A stretch of 40,883 bases of DNA from Bacteroidaceae bacterium (GTDB lineage: Bacteria > Bacteroidota > Bacteroidia > Bacteroidales > Bacteroidaceae). Positions within the stretch are counted from its first letter, which is position 1. Every line of letters starts with the position of its first letter. Positions 1 through 8,530 of this stretch are shown here, in pieces. The stretch lies in NCBI GenBank assembly GCA_017455585.1, contig JAFSZU010000012.1, positions 1 through 40,883 of the forward strand, written 5' to 3'. Made by a program: the position numbers and the translations under genes. The notes beneath the pieces were generated by a model that did not search any database, was not told the origin of the DNA, and was given only the letters and a program-made list of their open reading frames with translations.

Positions 1-794
1 CGCGCCGCATTTACCGTTCCCTGGACACGCGCCAGAACAGCAAGGCACACTATGTGGCCCTGCGTCACTTGGCGGAGATTGCCATGCTGCAAGGGGATTA
101 TGAGCATGTGCCCGATTTGGTGGACACGGCTTTTGCCAGTGCCGAGGCGGTGTTCTTCCAGGCATTGAGGCAGAAGGATGCGTACCACCGCGCCAATCTG
201 GAGCAGGAGCGTCAGGCAGAACGCCTCGTCTATCACAACCGTCTGGCACTGTGGGCACTGGCGGCGGTAACGGTCATTGCCGTGCTGGTCATCGCTTTCA
301 TCGTCACCCTCAATCGCCACCGACGGGCGATGCAACAGCAACGTCTGCTGCAACAGCAGCGTGAGGCACGCCAAGCCGCCGACCGCCAGCAACGCGAGGC
401 ACGCGAGGCGGCACGCCAGCTGGAACAGCAGGAAGCCATGATCCACCTGCTGCAGAACTTCATCATCGAGAAAAGCGAGGTCATCCAGCGGCTGCGCACC
501 GAGGGCAACCAGAAGATACGCCTCAGCCAGCAGGACTGGAAGGAGGTGGAGCAGACGCTGGACAGCATCACCGGCGGCTTCGTGCAGCGGCTGCGCAAGG
601 CACACCCCACCTTCCAGGAGGAAGATATCCAGCTGTGTATGCTCACCCGCATGAACCTGACCAATCAGGCCATTGCCGCCATCTACCTCATCACCGTCTC
701 TGCCGTGAAGCATCGCAAGCTCAAACTGAAGAAGGACGGTTTCGGCGAGACCGACCCCTCGCGCCCCTTAGATGCCGTGCTGGCCGACATATAA
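1..794 (+). CDS. Membrane-anchored TPR-like regulator with C-terminal HTH, 5' truncated
   Basis: The reading frame is open at the window edge, so the N-terminus is missing; the first in-frame codon begins at base 3. Visible order: short helical, TPR-like stretch; one membrane segment (LALWALAAVTVIAVLVIAF, about bases 240-305); a long Gln/Arg/Glu-rich coiled coil (about 305-520); and a C-terminal region with the phrase EEDIQLCMLTRMNLTNQAIA followed by VSAVKHRKLKLKK. That ending resembles the LuxR-like helix-turn-helix at the end of Bacteroidota TPR regulators, where the helical repeats lie outside the membrane and the DNA-binding part inside. The target and the signal cannot be read from the sequence. 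The following gene starts 13 bases downstream on the same strand. The family call is an inference from architecture. Confidence 0.7.
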   Translation, partial: RRIYRSLDTRQNSKAHYVALRHLAEIAMLQGDYEHVPDLVDTAFASAEAVFFQALRQKDAYHRANLEQERQAERLVYHNRLALWALAAVTVIAVLVIAFIVTLNRHRRAMQQQRLLQQQREARQAADRQQREAREAARQLEQQEAMIHLLQNFIIEKSEVIQRLRTEGNQKIRLSQQDWKEVEQTLDSITGGFVQRLRKAHPTFQEEDIQLCMLTRMNLTNQAIAAIYLITVSAVKHRKLKLKKDGFGETDPSRPLDAVLADI

Positions 795-807
795 CGAATG
801 AGCATCC

Positions 808-1647
808 ATGAGATACCGTCTGATCCTATTTCTCCTGACCCTGGCGAGCGCCCTATGGGCGGACTCCATGCAGATGTGGCAACCGCGCCCCATCCTCAGC
901 ACCGTGCCTACGCTGCATGTCACTGCGGTGACGCTGGGCGAGGAGGAAACCGTCGTGGTGCTGGGCGCGCAGCCCCCCATTTCCTCACATCTCTCATCTC
1001 TTATCCCTCATCTTTCATCTGCCGCTTTTGCCTCCGACGAGGCAGACCATCACTATCCTCTGCTCCGCACAGCACAGACAGACTCCACGCTCACGCTGGT
1101 ATTCAGCGCCCTGCCCCAGGACACACGTCTCCTGGACGTGGTCATAGACAGCACGCACCGTTGGATGGGCATTCACAGCGGCATCCGTGCGCTGCGTCTG
1201 CCAGCCGCACATCCACAGTTCGATGCCGATGCCACCGTGCCGGATTCCATCAATGATATCATACAGGCTAACACGCTGGAAGAGATGCTCACAGACGACA
1301 CACTCTATGCATTCGTGCGACAGCAACTGCCGTTGTTCCGAGACTATGTGGCCTGGAAGTGGAAACTCGCACCTCACGAAGCTTTCCTGCTCCAGCGCGA
1401 ACACGAGCATCTGGAACAGATGAGAAACGGACAAACTGCCAGCGGCACCCACGACCCGGCACAGCCCCACGACTCCGTCCCACTGCCGCCCATCAGAAGA
1501 CAACTGCCACACGGACCCAAGCCACCTCGCCCCAACCTCCTGCAAAGACTCTTCGGACACAAAGAGGAAGGCACTCCCCCGAACAGCAAACGCCCCCGCC
1601 CCGTCTCCCACTTCGAGCAGAAGATGTTGCAGGAGATGCGCAAATAG
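808..1647 (+). CDS. Secreted protein of unknown function
   Basis: 279 residues. The ATG at 808 gives a clear signal peptide (MRYRLILFLLTLASALWA, cleavage probably after WA), so the product is exported. The rest is not a family I recognise. It has a short Ser/His/Leu-rich stretch (ISSHLSSLIPHLSS, about residues 58-71) created by a run of 7-base repeats in the DNA at 985-1019, and a basic, Pro-rich C-terminal third ending FEQKMLQEMRK. An overlapping ATG at 798 in another frame lacks a signal sequence and was not chosen. It lies between the regulator fragment and the large MG2-type gene on the same strand (36 bases to the next start), so the three may be co-transcribed. No function is assigned. 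Confidence 0.75.
   Translation: MRYRLILFLLTLASALWADSMQMWQPRPILSTVPTLHVTAVTLGEEETVVVLGAQPPISSHLSSLIPHLSSAAFASDEADHHYPLLRTAQTDSTLTLVFSALPQDTRLLDVVIDSTHRWMGIHSGIRALRLPAAHPQFDADATVPDSINDIIQANTLEEMLTDDTLYAFVRQQLPLFRDYVAWKWKLAPHEAFLLQREHEHLEQMRNGQTASGTHDPAQPHDSVPLPPIRRQLPHGPKPPRPNLLQRLFGHKEEGTPPNSKRPRPVSHFEQKMLQEMRK
985..1019 (+). repeat. 7-base tandem tract inside a secreted-protein gene
   Basis: Five consecutive 7-base units in register: TCACATC, TCTCATC, TCTTATC, CCTCATC, TTTCATC. The tract is translated as part of the gene at 808-1647 and stands out from the GC-rich coding around it. Confidence 0.75.
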
Positions 1648-1683
1648 CATTCACGAACCAGCCATCTAATAAGTCATTGCCCT

Positions 1684-4600
1684 ATGAGACCTAGCCTATT
1701 CATTCTTATTTCTTATTTCTTATTTCTTATTTCACCCGCCGTGGCCCAGAACACCTTCACCGCTCGCATCGTGGATGCCGAGAGCGGCGACCCGCTGCCG
1801 CTGGTGAGTATCTATATCTCCGAGGAGAAAGGCACGCTGACCAACTTCGACGGCGAGTTCAGCATCATGGCAGACTCCACCGACCTGCTGCGCATCACGT
1901 GTGTGGGGCGGCAGAGCATCGCCCTGTATGCCAGCCAACTACCCCAGGTGCTGCGTATGAAGATGCTGTCTGCCACGCTGTCCGAGGTCACCGTGAGTGC
2001 CGTGGAGGGCAAGCTCCTGGAGGTGGCACGACGCATGGAGAAGGCCTACGGGCGGCGCAAGTACAAGGAGGCGCAGTACTTCTACCGTCAGACCTCCGTG
2101 CTGGCGCAGAAGCAAGATATCGTGGAGGCATTCATCGGTGCCAAGGCTGCCGTGAACCTGCGGGGTCTGGAGTTCCTGACGGGCCGCCACGGGCGACTCA
2201 GCGAGGCGGCGTGGGCCCAGTCTGCCATCAACGAGATGAACCTGCACCACGTCCTGGAGCTGGGTCCCATGACCAAAGACGCGGCCTTCTGGCACAGCCT
2301 CGTCACGCCGCTGCCCGCCAGAGAACCCTCCACCAGCTGGGGAGGATTCGTCGGGAAGGAGCTTGGACGTGCCATCGAGTACCTGCAGAAGCACTACATC
2401 ATCACCATCGACGAGATGGACGGCGAGGACCAGCAGCTCTACCGCATCCAGCTGCGCCGCCGCGAGGACGAAACCATGAAGGCACCCATCATGACCGGCA
2501 CGCTCTACGTGGATCGCCCCACGCTCTCTGTGCTGGCCTTCGACGGGCAGGTGGAGAACATGATAATCCGCTTCAGCAAGGGAGAGCTGCGCAGTGCCAC
2601 CACCATTCCCGTCAATCTGGAGTTCCACATCGACTACCGCTATGACCGCAAGTTCCCCGAGGTGGCAGACCTGTCCATGCAGGCCCGCTGGGGTGACTTC
2701 CAGACGCGCACCCTGCTCTTCAACGTGGAGGGGCAGAAGCACCTAAAGAAGAAAAAAGGTACGCACGCGCGAGAGAACATGCTCACCAGCATCGCAACCG
2801 TGGGCTATGACAGCACTTTCTGGGCCAACAACGAGGTGGTGAAGCGCACGGCAGAGGAAGCCGCCATCGCCGCCGGAACGGTGGATCGCCAACAGGCACG
2901 CCTCGACAGCGTGGCCACCGCGCAAGCGGCCATGCCCCCATTAGAGCGGCTGGCAGACCGCCTCACCCGCTTCGGACAGGCCATCCCGCAGGAGAAGGTC
3001 TATGTCCACATGGACAACACCTGCTACTTCCTGGGCGACACCATCTGGTTTGCCGCCTACACACGCCGCACCAACGAGGACAAGCCCAGCCGCATCAGCC
3101 GCGTGCTCTATGCCGAGCTGTGGAACCACGATGGCTACCTGGTGGAGCGCAAGCTGGTGGAGATGAAGGAAGGGCGGGGTCGCGGCTTCTTCGCCCTGCC
3201 AGACACCCTCTACAGCGGCTACTTCGAGCTGCGAGCCTATACCCGCTGGCAGCTCAACTGGGGGCAGACAGAGCACTACCACACATGGCCCACCGAGTAC
3301 TGGTTCTACAACAAGGCGATGGCCAAGGACTTCTTCCGCGACTACGAGAAACTCTATTCCCGTGTCTTCCCCGTCTATGACAAGCCCAAACAGAAGGGTG
3401 AGTTCTACCGTGACATGACCCTGCGCCCCCTGCGACGCTACTTCAAGTCGGCTCCCAAGCCCGCCGAGCTGCGCCTCTCGCTCTTCCCCGAGGGCGGCAA
3501 CCTGGTGGCCGGCGTGCCATGCCGCGTGGCCTTCGAGGCCGCGACCAGCGAGGGGGAAGTGGTCGAAGGCTCGGTGAGTCTTCAAATGAAAAAGGGAAAA
3601 ATAAAAATGAAGAATGAACGGGGCGAAGAGGTGGAGAGCGTGGAAACGGAGAACCGCGGGCGCGGCACCTTCATCTTCACACCCGAGGAAGGAGAGAAAT
3701 ACGAGGTCGTGTTCACGGCTCATGACCCCGGAACGAATGGAAAAAGGGAGACCGTCTCGCAGACCATCAAGGATGTGAAGGCCGAGGGTGTCGCACTGCA
3801 AGCGAATCTCGACAGCCTCACCGGCCAGTGGAACGTCACCCTCTACGCCGCCGGACAAGCGGCCCGGCAGCCCCTGGGTCTCACCGTGATGCACGAGGGA
3901 CAGGTGAAGTTCTTTGAGTGCATAGTGCATAGTGCAGAAGTGCATAGTGCAGAAGTGCATAGTGATACCTTTGCAGATGGAAATTTAGAGTCACAGCAAT
4001 CACTATGCACTATGCACTCCAGCACTATGCACTCCAGCACTATGCACTCAACATCCCTTTCCCCTGGCATCCACCAAGTTACCGTCTTCGACTCCATCGG
4101 TCACATCTATGCCGACCGCCTCTTCTTCGTCACCGCCCCCGACCTGGCACAACCCACATTGATGCTCTCTGGCCTGAAAGACCAGTACCAGCCCTACGAA
4201 CAGGTGAACCTTGACATCACCTCATCACACCTCATGCCCGGACAAACCGTGTCGCTGGCCGTGCGCGACGCCGCCCTGCAGGACTACACCTTCGACAGCG
4301 GCAATATCATGACAGAGATGCTGCTGGCCTCAGAGATCAAGGGCTTTGTGCCACAACCGGATTATTTCTTCGAAGCCGACGATGCGGAGCACCGCCGCGC
4401 CCTGGATCTGCTCATGCTGACCCAGGGCTGGCGGCGCTTCAACTGGCAGGACATGGCCGTCAAGGGCGCATGGGACATCACACATCCCGCCGAACACACG
4501 CAGATGGTCACCGGCACCGTCAACCGCTACTACGCAGACACCAGCGGCTTTGACCCCAACTACGATGCAGTCCAGGCAGAGCACGCTGCTTTCCAGATGT

Positions 4601-6054
4601 CCATGGCCACCAACCTCTTCGGCGAGACCGTGCAGATGGGCGACGGCAGTGCCATCGTCTATGGCAATGACGGCTACCAGCCCTACAACCATTTCGCCAA
4701 CAACCGCTCCTACGGCAACCGCAACTTCGGGTGGAACCTGAATACTTTTGAGGAGAACAAGATGCAGAACGGATACTTTGGTTCTTCCAGCTCCTTCTCC
4801 TCCTTCCAGCTGCAACGCCCCGAATGGCGTAACACCGACTACAACGTCCTCAACTTCAAGACCGCAGACTCCTACCGCCAACGGCGCAAGGACAAGATGA
4901 ACGAGGCCGCCCGCCGCTACGTGGAGGAAGGAACGGTCAAGAAGGACGTGACGGTGCACGCCGAATTCGTGGATGCCGAAGACCCCAAAGACTACCTCAT
5001 CGGCGAGACGCAGACCCAGAACGGTCGCTTCCAGATCGACCTGCCCCGCTTCGAGGGACAGTGCATCTTCTTCCTCGCGGCCAGCGACACCACCAAATGG
5101 AAGAAGAAGGAACGCCACAACTGGGTGAAGGTGGACCCCACCGACGAGTACTCCTCCTCGCCCGCCTACCCCGAATACTATGTCCGCCTGAACTTCCCCT
5201 ATCCCCGCTGGGTGAAACCCTACACCTTCTATCAGGTACACAACGCCCTCATAGAACCGCTACCCTCGCGCTCAGACAGCAACCTCTCCTTCGGCAGTAC
5301 CTCTTTCCCCTCACCGCGCTCTGTTCGCGGCGGTACGTCCGCCGCGTCACCCGCCGCCTCCAAGCGCCGCCTACTCACCGACGGCACCAACCTCCTCAGC
5401 GAAGTCACCATCCGCGCCCGCCACGGAGGCCTCCGCCGCATCGACTACAGCAAGCCCGCTTACGTCATCGATGCCTACAATGCCCTCAACCTGGGCATGG
5501 ACGCCGGCCTCATCGACTACACCTTCAGCGCACATGAAGTGGGGCAGAAAGCCGCCGCCGCCCTCATCGGAGATATGGGCATGGAGCGCCACTACGACAT
5601 CAGCACCAGCGGAGACAGCCGCCCAGGCCTGAACCGAGGCCCACTGGAAGAGCGACGCTACAACCTGCTGCCCTATATCGACAAGATGTATATCTACACC
5701 GACTACTCGCCGCGCCGCGAAGGAGATGAACGCTACGAACAGGACAACCAGCCCAGCGTGAGAATTGACTTGCGCCGTTACCCCGACCAGAGCCAGCGCG
5801 TCACCTACATCGACCGCCGGTATATCCTGCCCGGCTTCGCCTACCAAGAGGACTTCTACCACCCCGACTACCAGCGCACACCACCCACAGAGGCCACGAA
5901 GGACTACCGCCGCACTCTCTACTGGAACCCCGACCTGCAGCTGGATGCCAACGGTCGCGCACACATCCACTTCTTCACCGGCACCCGCGCCGCCACACTC
6001 CACGTGGATGCCGCAGGGCAGACTGCCGCAGGAGATCTTCTCTTCTGCCAGTAG
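1684..6054 (+). CDS. Large secreted MG2 / carboxypeptidase-regulatory-like protein
   Basis: 1456 residues. The signal peptide (residues 1-21) has a hydrophobic core written by four perfect copies of a 7-base repeat. Residues about 22-100 are a carboxypeptidase-regulatory-like beta-sandwich (FTARIVDAESGDPLPLVSI, then GTLTNFDGEFSI). Around residues 430-540 lies a macroglobulin-type MG2 stretch (EKVYVHMDNTCYFLGDTIWF). The C-terminal part ends with a RTLYWNPDLQLDANGRA motif and another beta-sandwich. Bacteroidota proteins of this layout sit at the cell envelope and are often described as TonB-receptor-associated or alpha-2-macroglobulin-like; their substrate is generally unknown. Oddities are in-frame low-complexity inserts: residues about 634-645 (7-base tract), about 745-789 (paired inverted tracts) and a GC-rich hairpin at 5326-5346. 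I see no obvious TonB plug or 22-strand barrel, so a receptor role is doubtful. Confidence 0.8.
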   Translation: MRPSLFILISYFLFLISPAVAQNTFTARIVDAESGDPLPLVSIYISEEKGTLTNFDGEFSIMADSTDLLRITCVGRQSIALYASQLPQVLRMKMLSATLSEVTVSAVEGKLLEVARRMEKAYGRRKYKEAQYFYRQTSVLAQKQDIVEAFIGAKAAVNLRGLEFLTGRHGRLSEAAWAQSAINEMNLHHVLELGPMTKDAAFWHSLVTPLPAREPSTSWGGFVGKELGRAIEYLQKHYIITIDEMDGEDQQLYRIQLRRREDETMKAPIMTGTLYVDRPTLSVLAFDGQVENMIIRFSKGELRSATTIPVNLEFHIDYRYDRKFPEVADLSMQARWGDFQTRTLLFNVEGQKHLKKKKGTHARENMLTSIATVGYDSTFWANNEVVKRTAEEAAIAAGTVDRQQARLDSVATAQAAMPPLERLADRLTRFGQAIPQEKVYVHMDNTCYFLGDTIWFAAYTRRTNEDKPSRISRVLYAELWNHDGYLVERKLVEMKEGRGRGFFALPDTLYSGYFELRAYTRWQLNWGQTEHYHTWPTEYWFYNKAMAKDFFRDYEKLYSRVFPVYDKPKQKGEFYRDMTLRPLRRYFKSAPKPAELRLSLFPEGGNLVAGVPCRVAFEAATSEGEVVEGSVSLQMKKGKIKMKNERGEEVESVETENRGRGTFIFTPEEGEKYEVVFTAHDPGTNGKRETVSQTIKDVKAEGVALQANLDSLTGQWNVTLYAAGQAARQPLGLTVMHEGQVKFFECIVHSAEVHSAEVHSDTFADGNLESQQSLCTMHSSTMHSSTMHSTSLSPGIHQVTVFDSIGHIYADRLFFVTAPDLAQPTLMLSGLKDQYQPYEQVNLDITSSHLMPGQTVSLAVRDAALQDYTFDSGNIMTEMLLASEIKGFVPQPDYFFEADDAEHRRALDLLMLTQGWRRFNWQDMAVKGAWDITHPAEHTQMVTGTVNRYYADTSGFDPNYDAVQAEHAAFQMSMATNLFGETVQMGDGSAIVYGNDGYQPYNHFANNRSYGNRNFGWNLNTFEENKMQNGYFGSSSSFSSFQLQRPEWRNTDYNVLNFKTADSYRQRRKDKMNEAARRYVEEGTVKKDVTVHAEFVDAEDPKDYLIGETQTQNGRFQIDLPRFEGQCIFFLAASDTTKWKKKERHNWVKVDPTDEYSSSPAYPEYYVRLNFPYPRWVKPYTFYQVHNALIEPLPSRSDSNLSFGSTSFPSPRSVRGGTSAASPAASKRRLLTDGTNLLSEVTIRARHGGLRRIDYSKPAYVIDAYNALNLGMDAGLIDYTFSAHEVGQKAAAALIGDMGMERHYDISTSGDSRPGLNRGPLEERRYNLLPYIDKMYIYTDYSPRREGDERYEQDNQPSVRIDLRRYPDQSQRVTYIDRRYILPGFAYQEDFYHPDYQRTPPTEATKDYRRTLYWNPDLQLDANGRAHIHFFTGTRAATLHVDAAGQTAAGDLLFCQ
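1703..1730 (+). repeat. Four perfect 7-base repeats encoding a signal-peptide core
   Basis: Four identical TTCTTAT units plus a partial fifth, read as ILISYFLFLIS in the signal peptide of the MG2-type protein. Because 7 is not a multiple of 3, gain or loss of one unit would shift the frame 20-40 bases after the start codon. Confidence 0.85.
3584..3618 (+). repeat. Purine-rich 7-base tract in frame within the MG2-type gene
   Basis: Five units in register: AAATGAA, AAAGGGA, AAAATAA, AAATGAA, GAATGAA. Translated as a Lys-rich run (QMKKGKIKMKNE). It is AT-rich within GC-rich coding sequence. Confidence 0.7.
3916..4049 (+). repeat. In-frame inverted pair of 7/8-base tandem tracts
   Basis: Left arm 3916-3964 is built from GTGCATA and GTGCAGAA units. 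Right arm 4001-4049 is built from the complementary CACTATG and CACTCCAG units. Both arms are 49 bases and share the inverted core AGTGCATAGTG; 36 bases separate them. The whole element is open in the host frame and inserts a Ser/His-rich stretch containing AEVHSAEVHS and TMHSSTMHSS just before a conserved-looking beta-strand (GIHQVTVFDSIG). Confidence 0.85.
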
Positions 6055-6119
6055 GCCCCGGCACCCACGGTACCGCTCATAAGTTTACTGTGCTGCTTTT
6101 TGCAGGAAAGCACCTCGTG

Positions 6120-8483
6120 TCAGCTCACACGTGTGACGGACTCTATGCCGTCAATCTTGCGCAGGTTCTTGATGATGAGGCTGAGGTCCTGTGTATCATG
6201 CACGCTGAGTTCAATGTCTCCCTGGAAGATGCCGTCGTTGGCAGCAATGGAGAGACTGTGGACGTTGACGTTGAGCTGGCTGGTGATGACGTCTGCAAGG
6301 CTGCGGATGATGCCCACGCGGTCAATGCCCTCCATGCGCAGTGTGGCGGGGAAACTGAGTTGCTTGTGTGTATCCCAGAAGACGGCGAGGATGCGGTTGC
6401 CGTCCACGTTCTTGAGTTTGTCTGCGATGTCGCAACGCCGCTTGTGGATGATGACGCGGTTCTGCTGGTCGATGTATCCCAGCACCTCGTCTCCGGGGAT
6501 GGGATGGCAGTGCGGGCACATGGTGACACGGGTGATGTTCTCCTCGTTGAGGTAGAGCGGCTTCTTGCGATCCACGACGATGGCGGGCTGCTTCTCTGCC
6601 TCGGTGAGCGCATCAGCGCCTTGGGCATCGGCCTCCTGCGGGTTTTCCTTATGTTTCTTGCGTTTGTAGAAAGGGATGTAGCGCGTCCATCCCTTGGTGG
6701 CGTGTCTGCGATCCTCCTCGGATGCGTGCTGGATAGCCTGCACGTCTTCGTCTGTGAGGATGACGGTTTGTGCACCCACGCCCTGGAAGAGCTCCTCGCG
6801 CGTCTCTATCATGTGTCGCATGCAGAGACGGTCAAGCACAAGGCTGTTTTGCTCCAGCTCGTGTTCCTGGCACCAGACAGCCAGCATCTCTTCTCCAACC
6901 TTCTGGTGTTCACGCCGCTGGCGACGCAGGATGACCTCGATCTTGCCGCGCGCCTTGGCGGTAGTGGCGAACTGCACCCAGTCGGGTTTCACGCGCACGT
7001 CCTTGGAGGTGAGGATTTCCACCTGGTCGCCGCTCTTGAGCACGTGGTTGATGGGAACGAGCTGGTGGTTGACCTTGGCACCCATGCAATGCGTGCCCAC
7101 GACGGTATGTATGCTGAAGGCAAAGTCCAGTGCCGTGCTGCCCGCGGGCATGGTGCGGAACTCGCCCTTGGGCGTGATGACCAGAATCTCGGAGCTGTAG
7201 AGGTTGAGCTTGATGGTGGACAGGAAGTCCATGGCCGAGGGCTGTGGGTCATCCAGGATTTCCTTGATGGTGGAGAGCCACTTCTCCAGCTCTGTCTCGC
7301 TGGCTGTGGTGTCCTTGGTTCCCTCCTTGTATTTCCAGTGGGCGGCGAAGCCACGTTCTGCCATGTCGTCCATGCGCCGGGAACGGATCTGCAGTTCTAT
7401 CCACCGTCCCTGTGGGCTCATGAGTGTGGTGTGGAGGGCCCGGTAGCCATTGGACTTGGGTGTGGAGAGCCAGTCGCGGAAGCGGTCTGGGTGTGCCTTG
7501 TAGATGCTTGTGCATGCGGCGTAGATCTGGAAGCAGTCTGCCACCTCAGTGTCCTCGGCATGGGGGTCGAAGACGATGCGCACAGCCAGCAGGTCGTAGA
7601 TTTCCTCGAAGCCCACATGCTTATTCCTCATCTTGGCCCAGATACTGTAGGGGCGCTTGATGCGTGCATTGATGTCATAGGTCAGTCCCATGCGGTCGAG
7701 TTTCTGGCGGATAGGCTGGATGAAGCTCTTGAACACGTCGTCGAGGTGGGGTCGCAGCTCGTTGAGTCGTGCGCAGATGTCGGCGTGGGCCTCGGGGTGT
7801 TCATACTGGAAGCTGAGGTCTTCCAGTTCTTCCTTGATGAGATTAAGTCCGAGCCGATGCGCCAGAGGGGCATAGATATACAAGGTCTCACCGGCAATCT
7901 TGTACTGCTTGTGTGGCGGCTGCGAGCCCAGTGTGCGCATATTGTGGAGACGGTCGCTGATTTTGATGAGTATGACACGGATGTCATCGCTCATGGTCAG
8001 CAGCAGTTTCTTGAACGACTCGGCCTGTGCCGATGCCTTGTCGCCGAAGATGCCACCGGAGATCTTGGTGAGTCCATCGACAATCTGTGCAATCTTCTCG
8101 CCGAAGATGTTGCTGATGTCCTCCACCGTGTAGTCTGTGTCCTCCACCACATCGTGCAACAAAGCAGCGCAGATGCTGGTACTGCCCAGCCCTATCTCGC
8201 CGCAGACGATCTGCGCCACGGCCAGCGGGTGGGTGATATAGGGCTCACCGGATAGGCGACGCACGCCGGCATGTGCCTTGTTGGCGAAGTTGAATGCCTT
8301 GGTAATCAGCTCCACCTTCTTGCGGTGGGGCGAAGCCTTGTAGGTCTCTATAAGGCGGTCAAACATGGATTGCACCAGTTCGTTATCTTTGGCAGACTCA
8401 TCCCCCTCTATATCCGTCCACGGCTTAGGAGTCAAGTCGAGGGGAACAGTTTCATTAGATTGGTAGTTTTCTTTCTCTTCCAT
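6120..8483 (-). CDS. rsh: Bifunctional (p)ppGpp synthetase/hydrolase, RelA/SpoT family
   Basis: 787 residues, full length for the family. It makes and degrades the alarmone (p)ppGpp that drives the stringent response in the cytoplasm. N-terminal hydrolase HD domain: THPLAVAQIV at 84-93 and LLHDVVEDT with His110-Asp111. The synthetase domain follows (YDLLAVRIVFDP, then SNGYRALHTTLMSPQG with the conserved Tyr-Arg-Ala-Leu-His), then a TGS domain (VITPKGEFRTMPAGSTALDFAF) and a C-terminal ACT domain (about 710-787, beginning near FPATLRMEGIDRVGIIRSL). Both catalytic halves look intact, so a bifunctional enzyme is likely. It is last in the run parA-parB-DUF5683-mltD-rsh; the mltD stop lies 47 bases upstream of its ATG. 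It converges with the MG2-type gene across a 65-base gap. Confidence 0.95.
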   Translation of the reverse strand: MEEKENYQSNETVPLDLTPKPWTDIEGDESAKDNELVQSMFDRLIETYKASPHRKKVELITKAFNFANKAHAGVRRLSGEPYITHPLAVAQIVCGEIGLGSTSICAALLHDVVEDTDYTVEDISNIFGEKIAQIVDGLTKISGGIFGDKASAQAESFKKLLLTMSDDIRVILIKISDRLHNMRTLGSQPPHKQYKIAGETLYIYAPLAHRLGLNLIKEELEDLSFQYEHPEAHADICARLNELRPHLDDVFKSFIQPIRQKLDRMGLTYDINARIKRPYSIWAKMRNKHVGFEEIYDLLAVRIVFDPHAEDTEVADCFQIYAACTSIYKAHPDRFRDWLSTPKSNGYRALHTTLMSPQGRWIELQIRSRRMDDMAERGFAAHWKYKEGTKDTTASETELEKWLSTIKEILDDPQPSAMDFLSTIKLNLYSSEILVITPKGEFRTMPAGSTALDFAFSIHTVVGTHCMGAKVNHQLVPINHVLKSGDQVEILTSKDVRVKPDWVQFATTAKARGKIEVILRRQRREHQKVGEEMLAVWCQEHELEQNSLVLDRLCMRHMIETREELFQGVGAQTVILTDEDVQAIQHASEEDRRHATKGWTRYIPFYKRKKHKENPQEADAQGADALTEAEKQPAIVVDRKKPLYLNEENITRVTMCPHCHPIPGDEVLGYIDQQNRVIIHKRRCDIADKLKNVDGNRILAVFWDTHKQLSFPATLRMEGIDRVGIIRSLADVITSQLNVNVHSLSIAANDGIFQGDIELSVHDTQDLSLIIKNLRKIDGIESVTRVS

Positions 8484-8530
8484 AGCTTTAGGTGTTATTC
8501 TCCATGAGGAGGGATAAGGAGGTGGGACCG

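Noticed and set aside
4330-5241. A 303-codon open frame on the - strand inside the MG2-type gene
   Set aside because: Val/Gly-rich translation with no motif, fully opposite a coherent coding sequence.
6090-8255. A 721-codon open frame on the + strand opposite rsh
   Set aside because: It is the antisense shadow of a strongly conserved RelA/SpoT gene; its translation is rich in Val, Leu, His and Asp without any recognisable domain, and no promoter precedes it. Long antisense frames are common in GC-rich genes.
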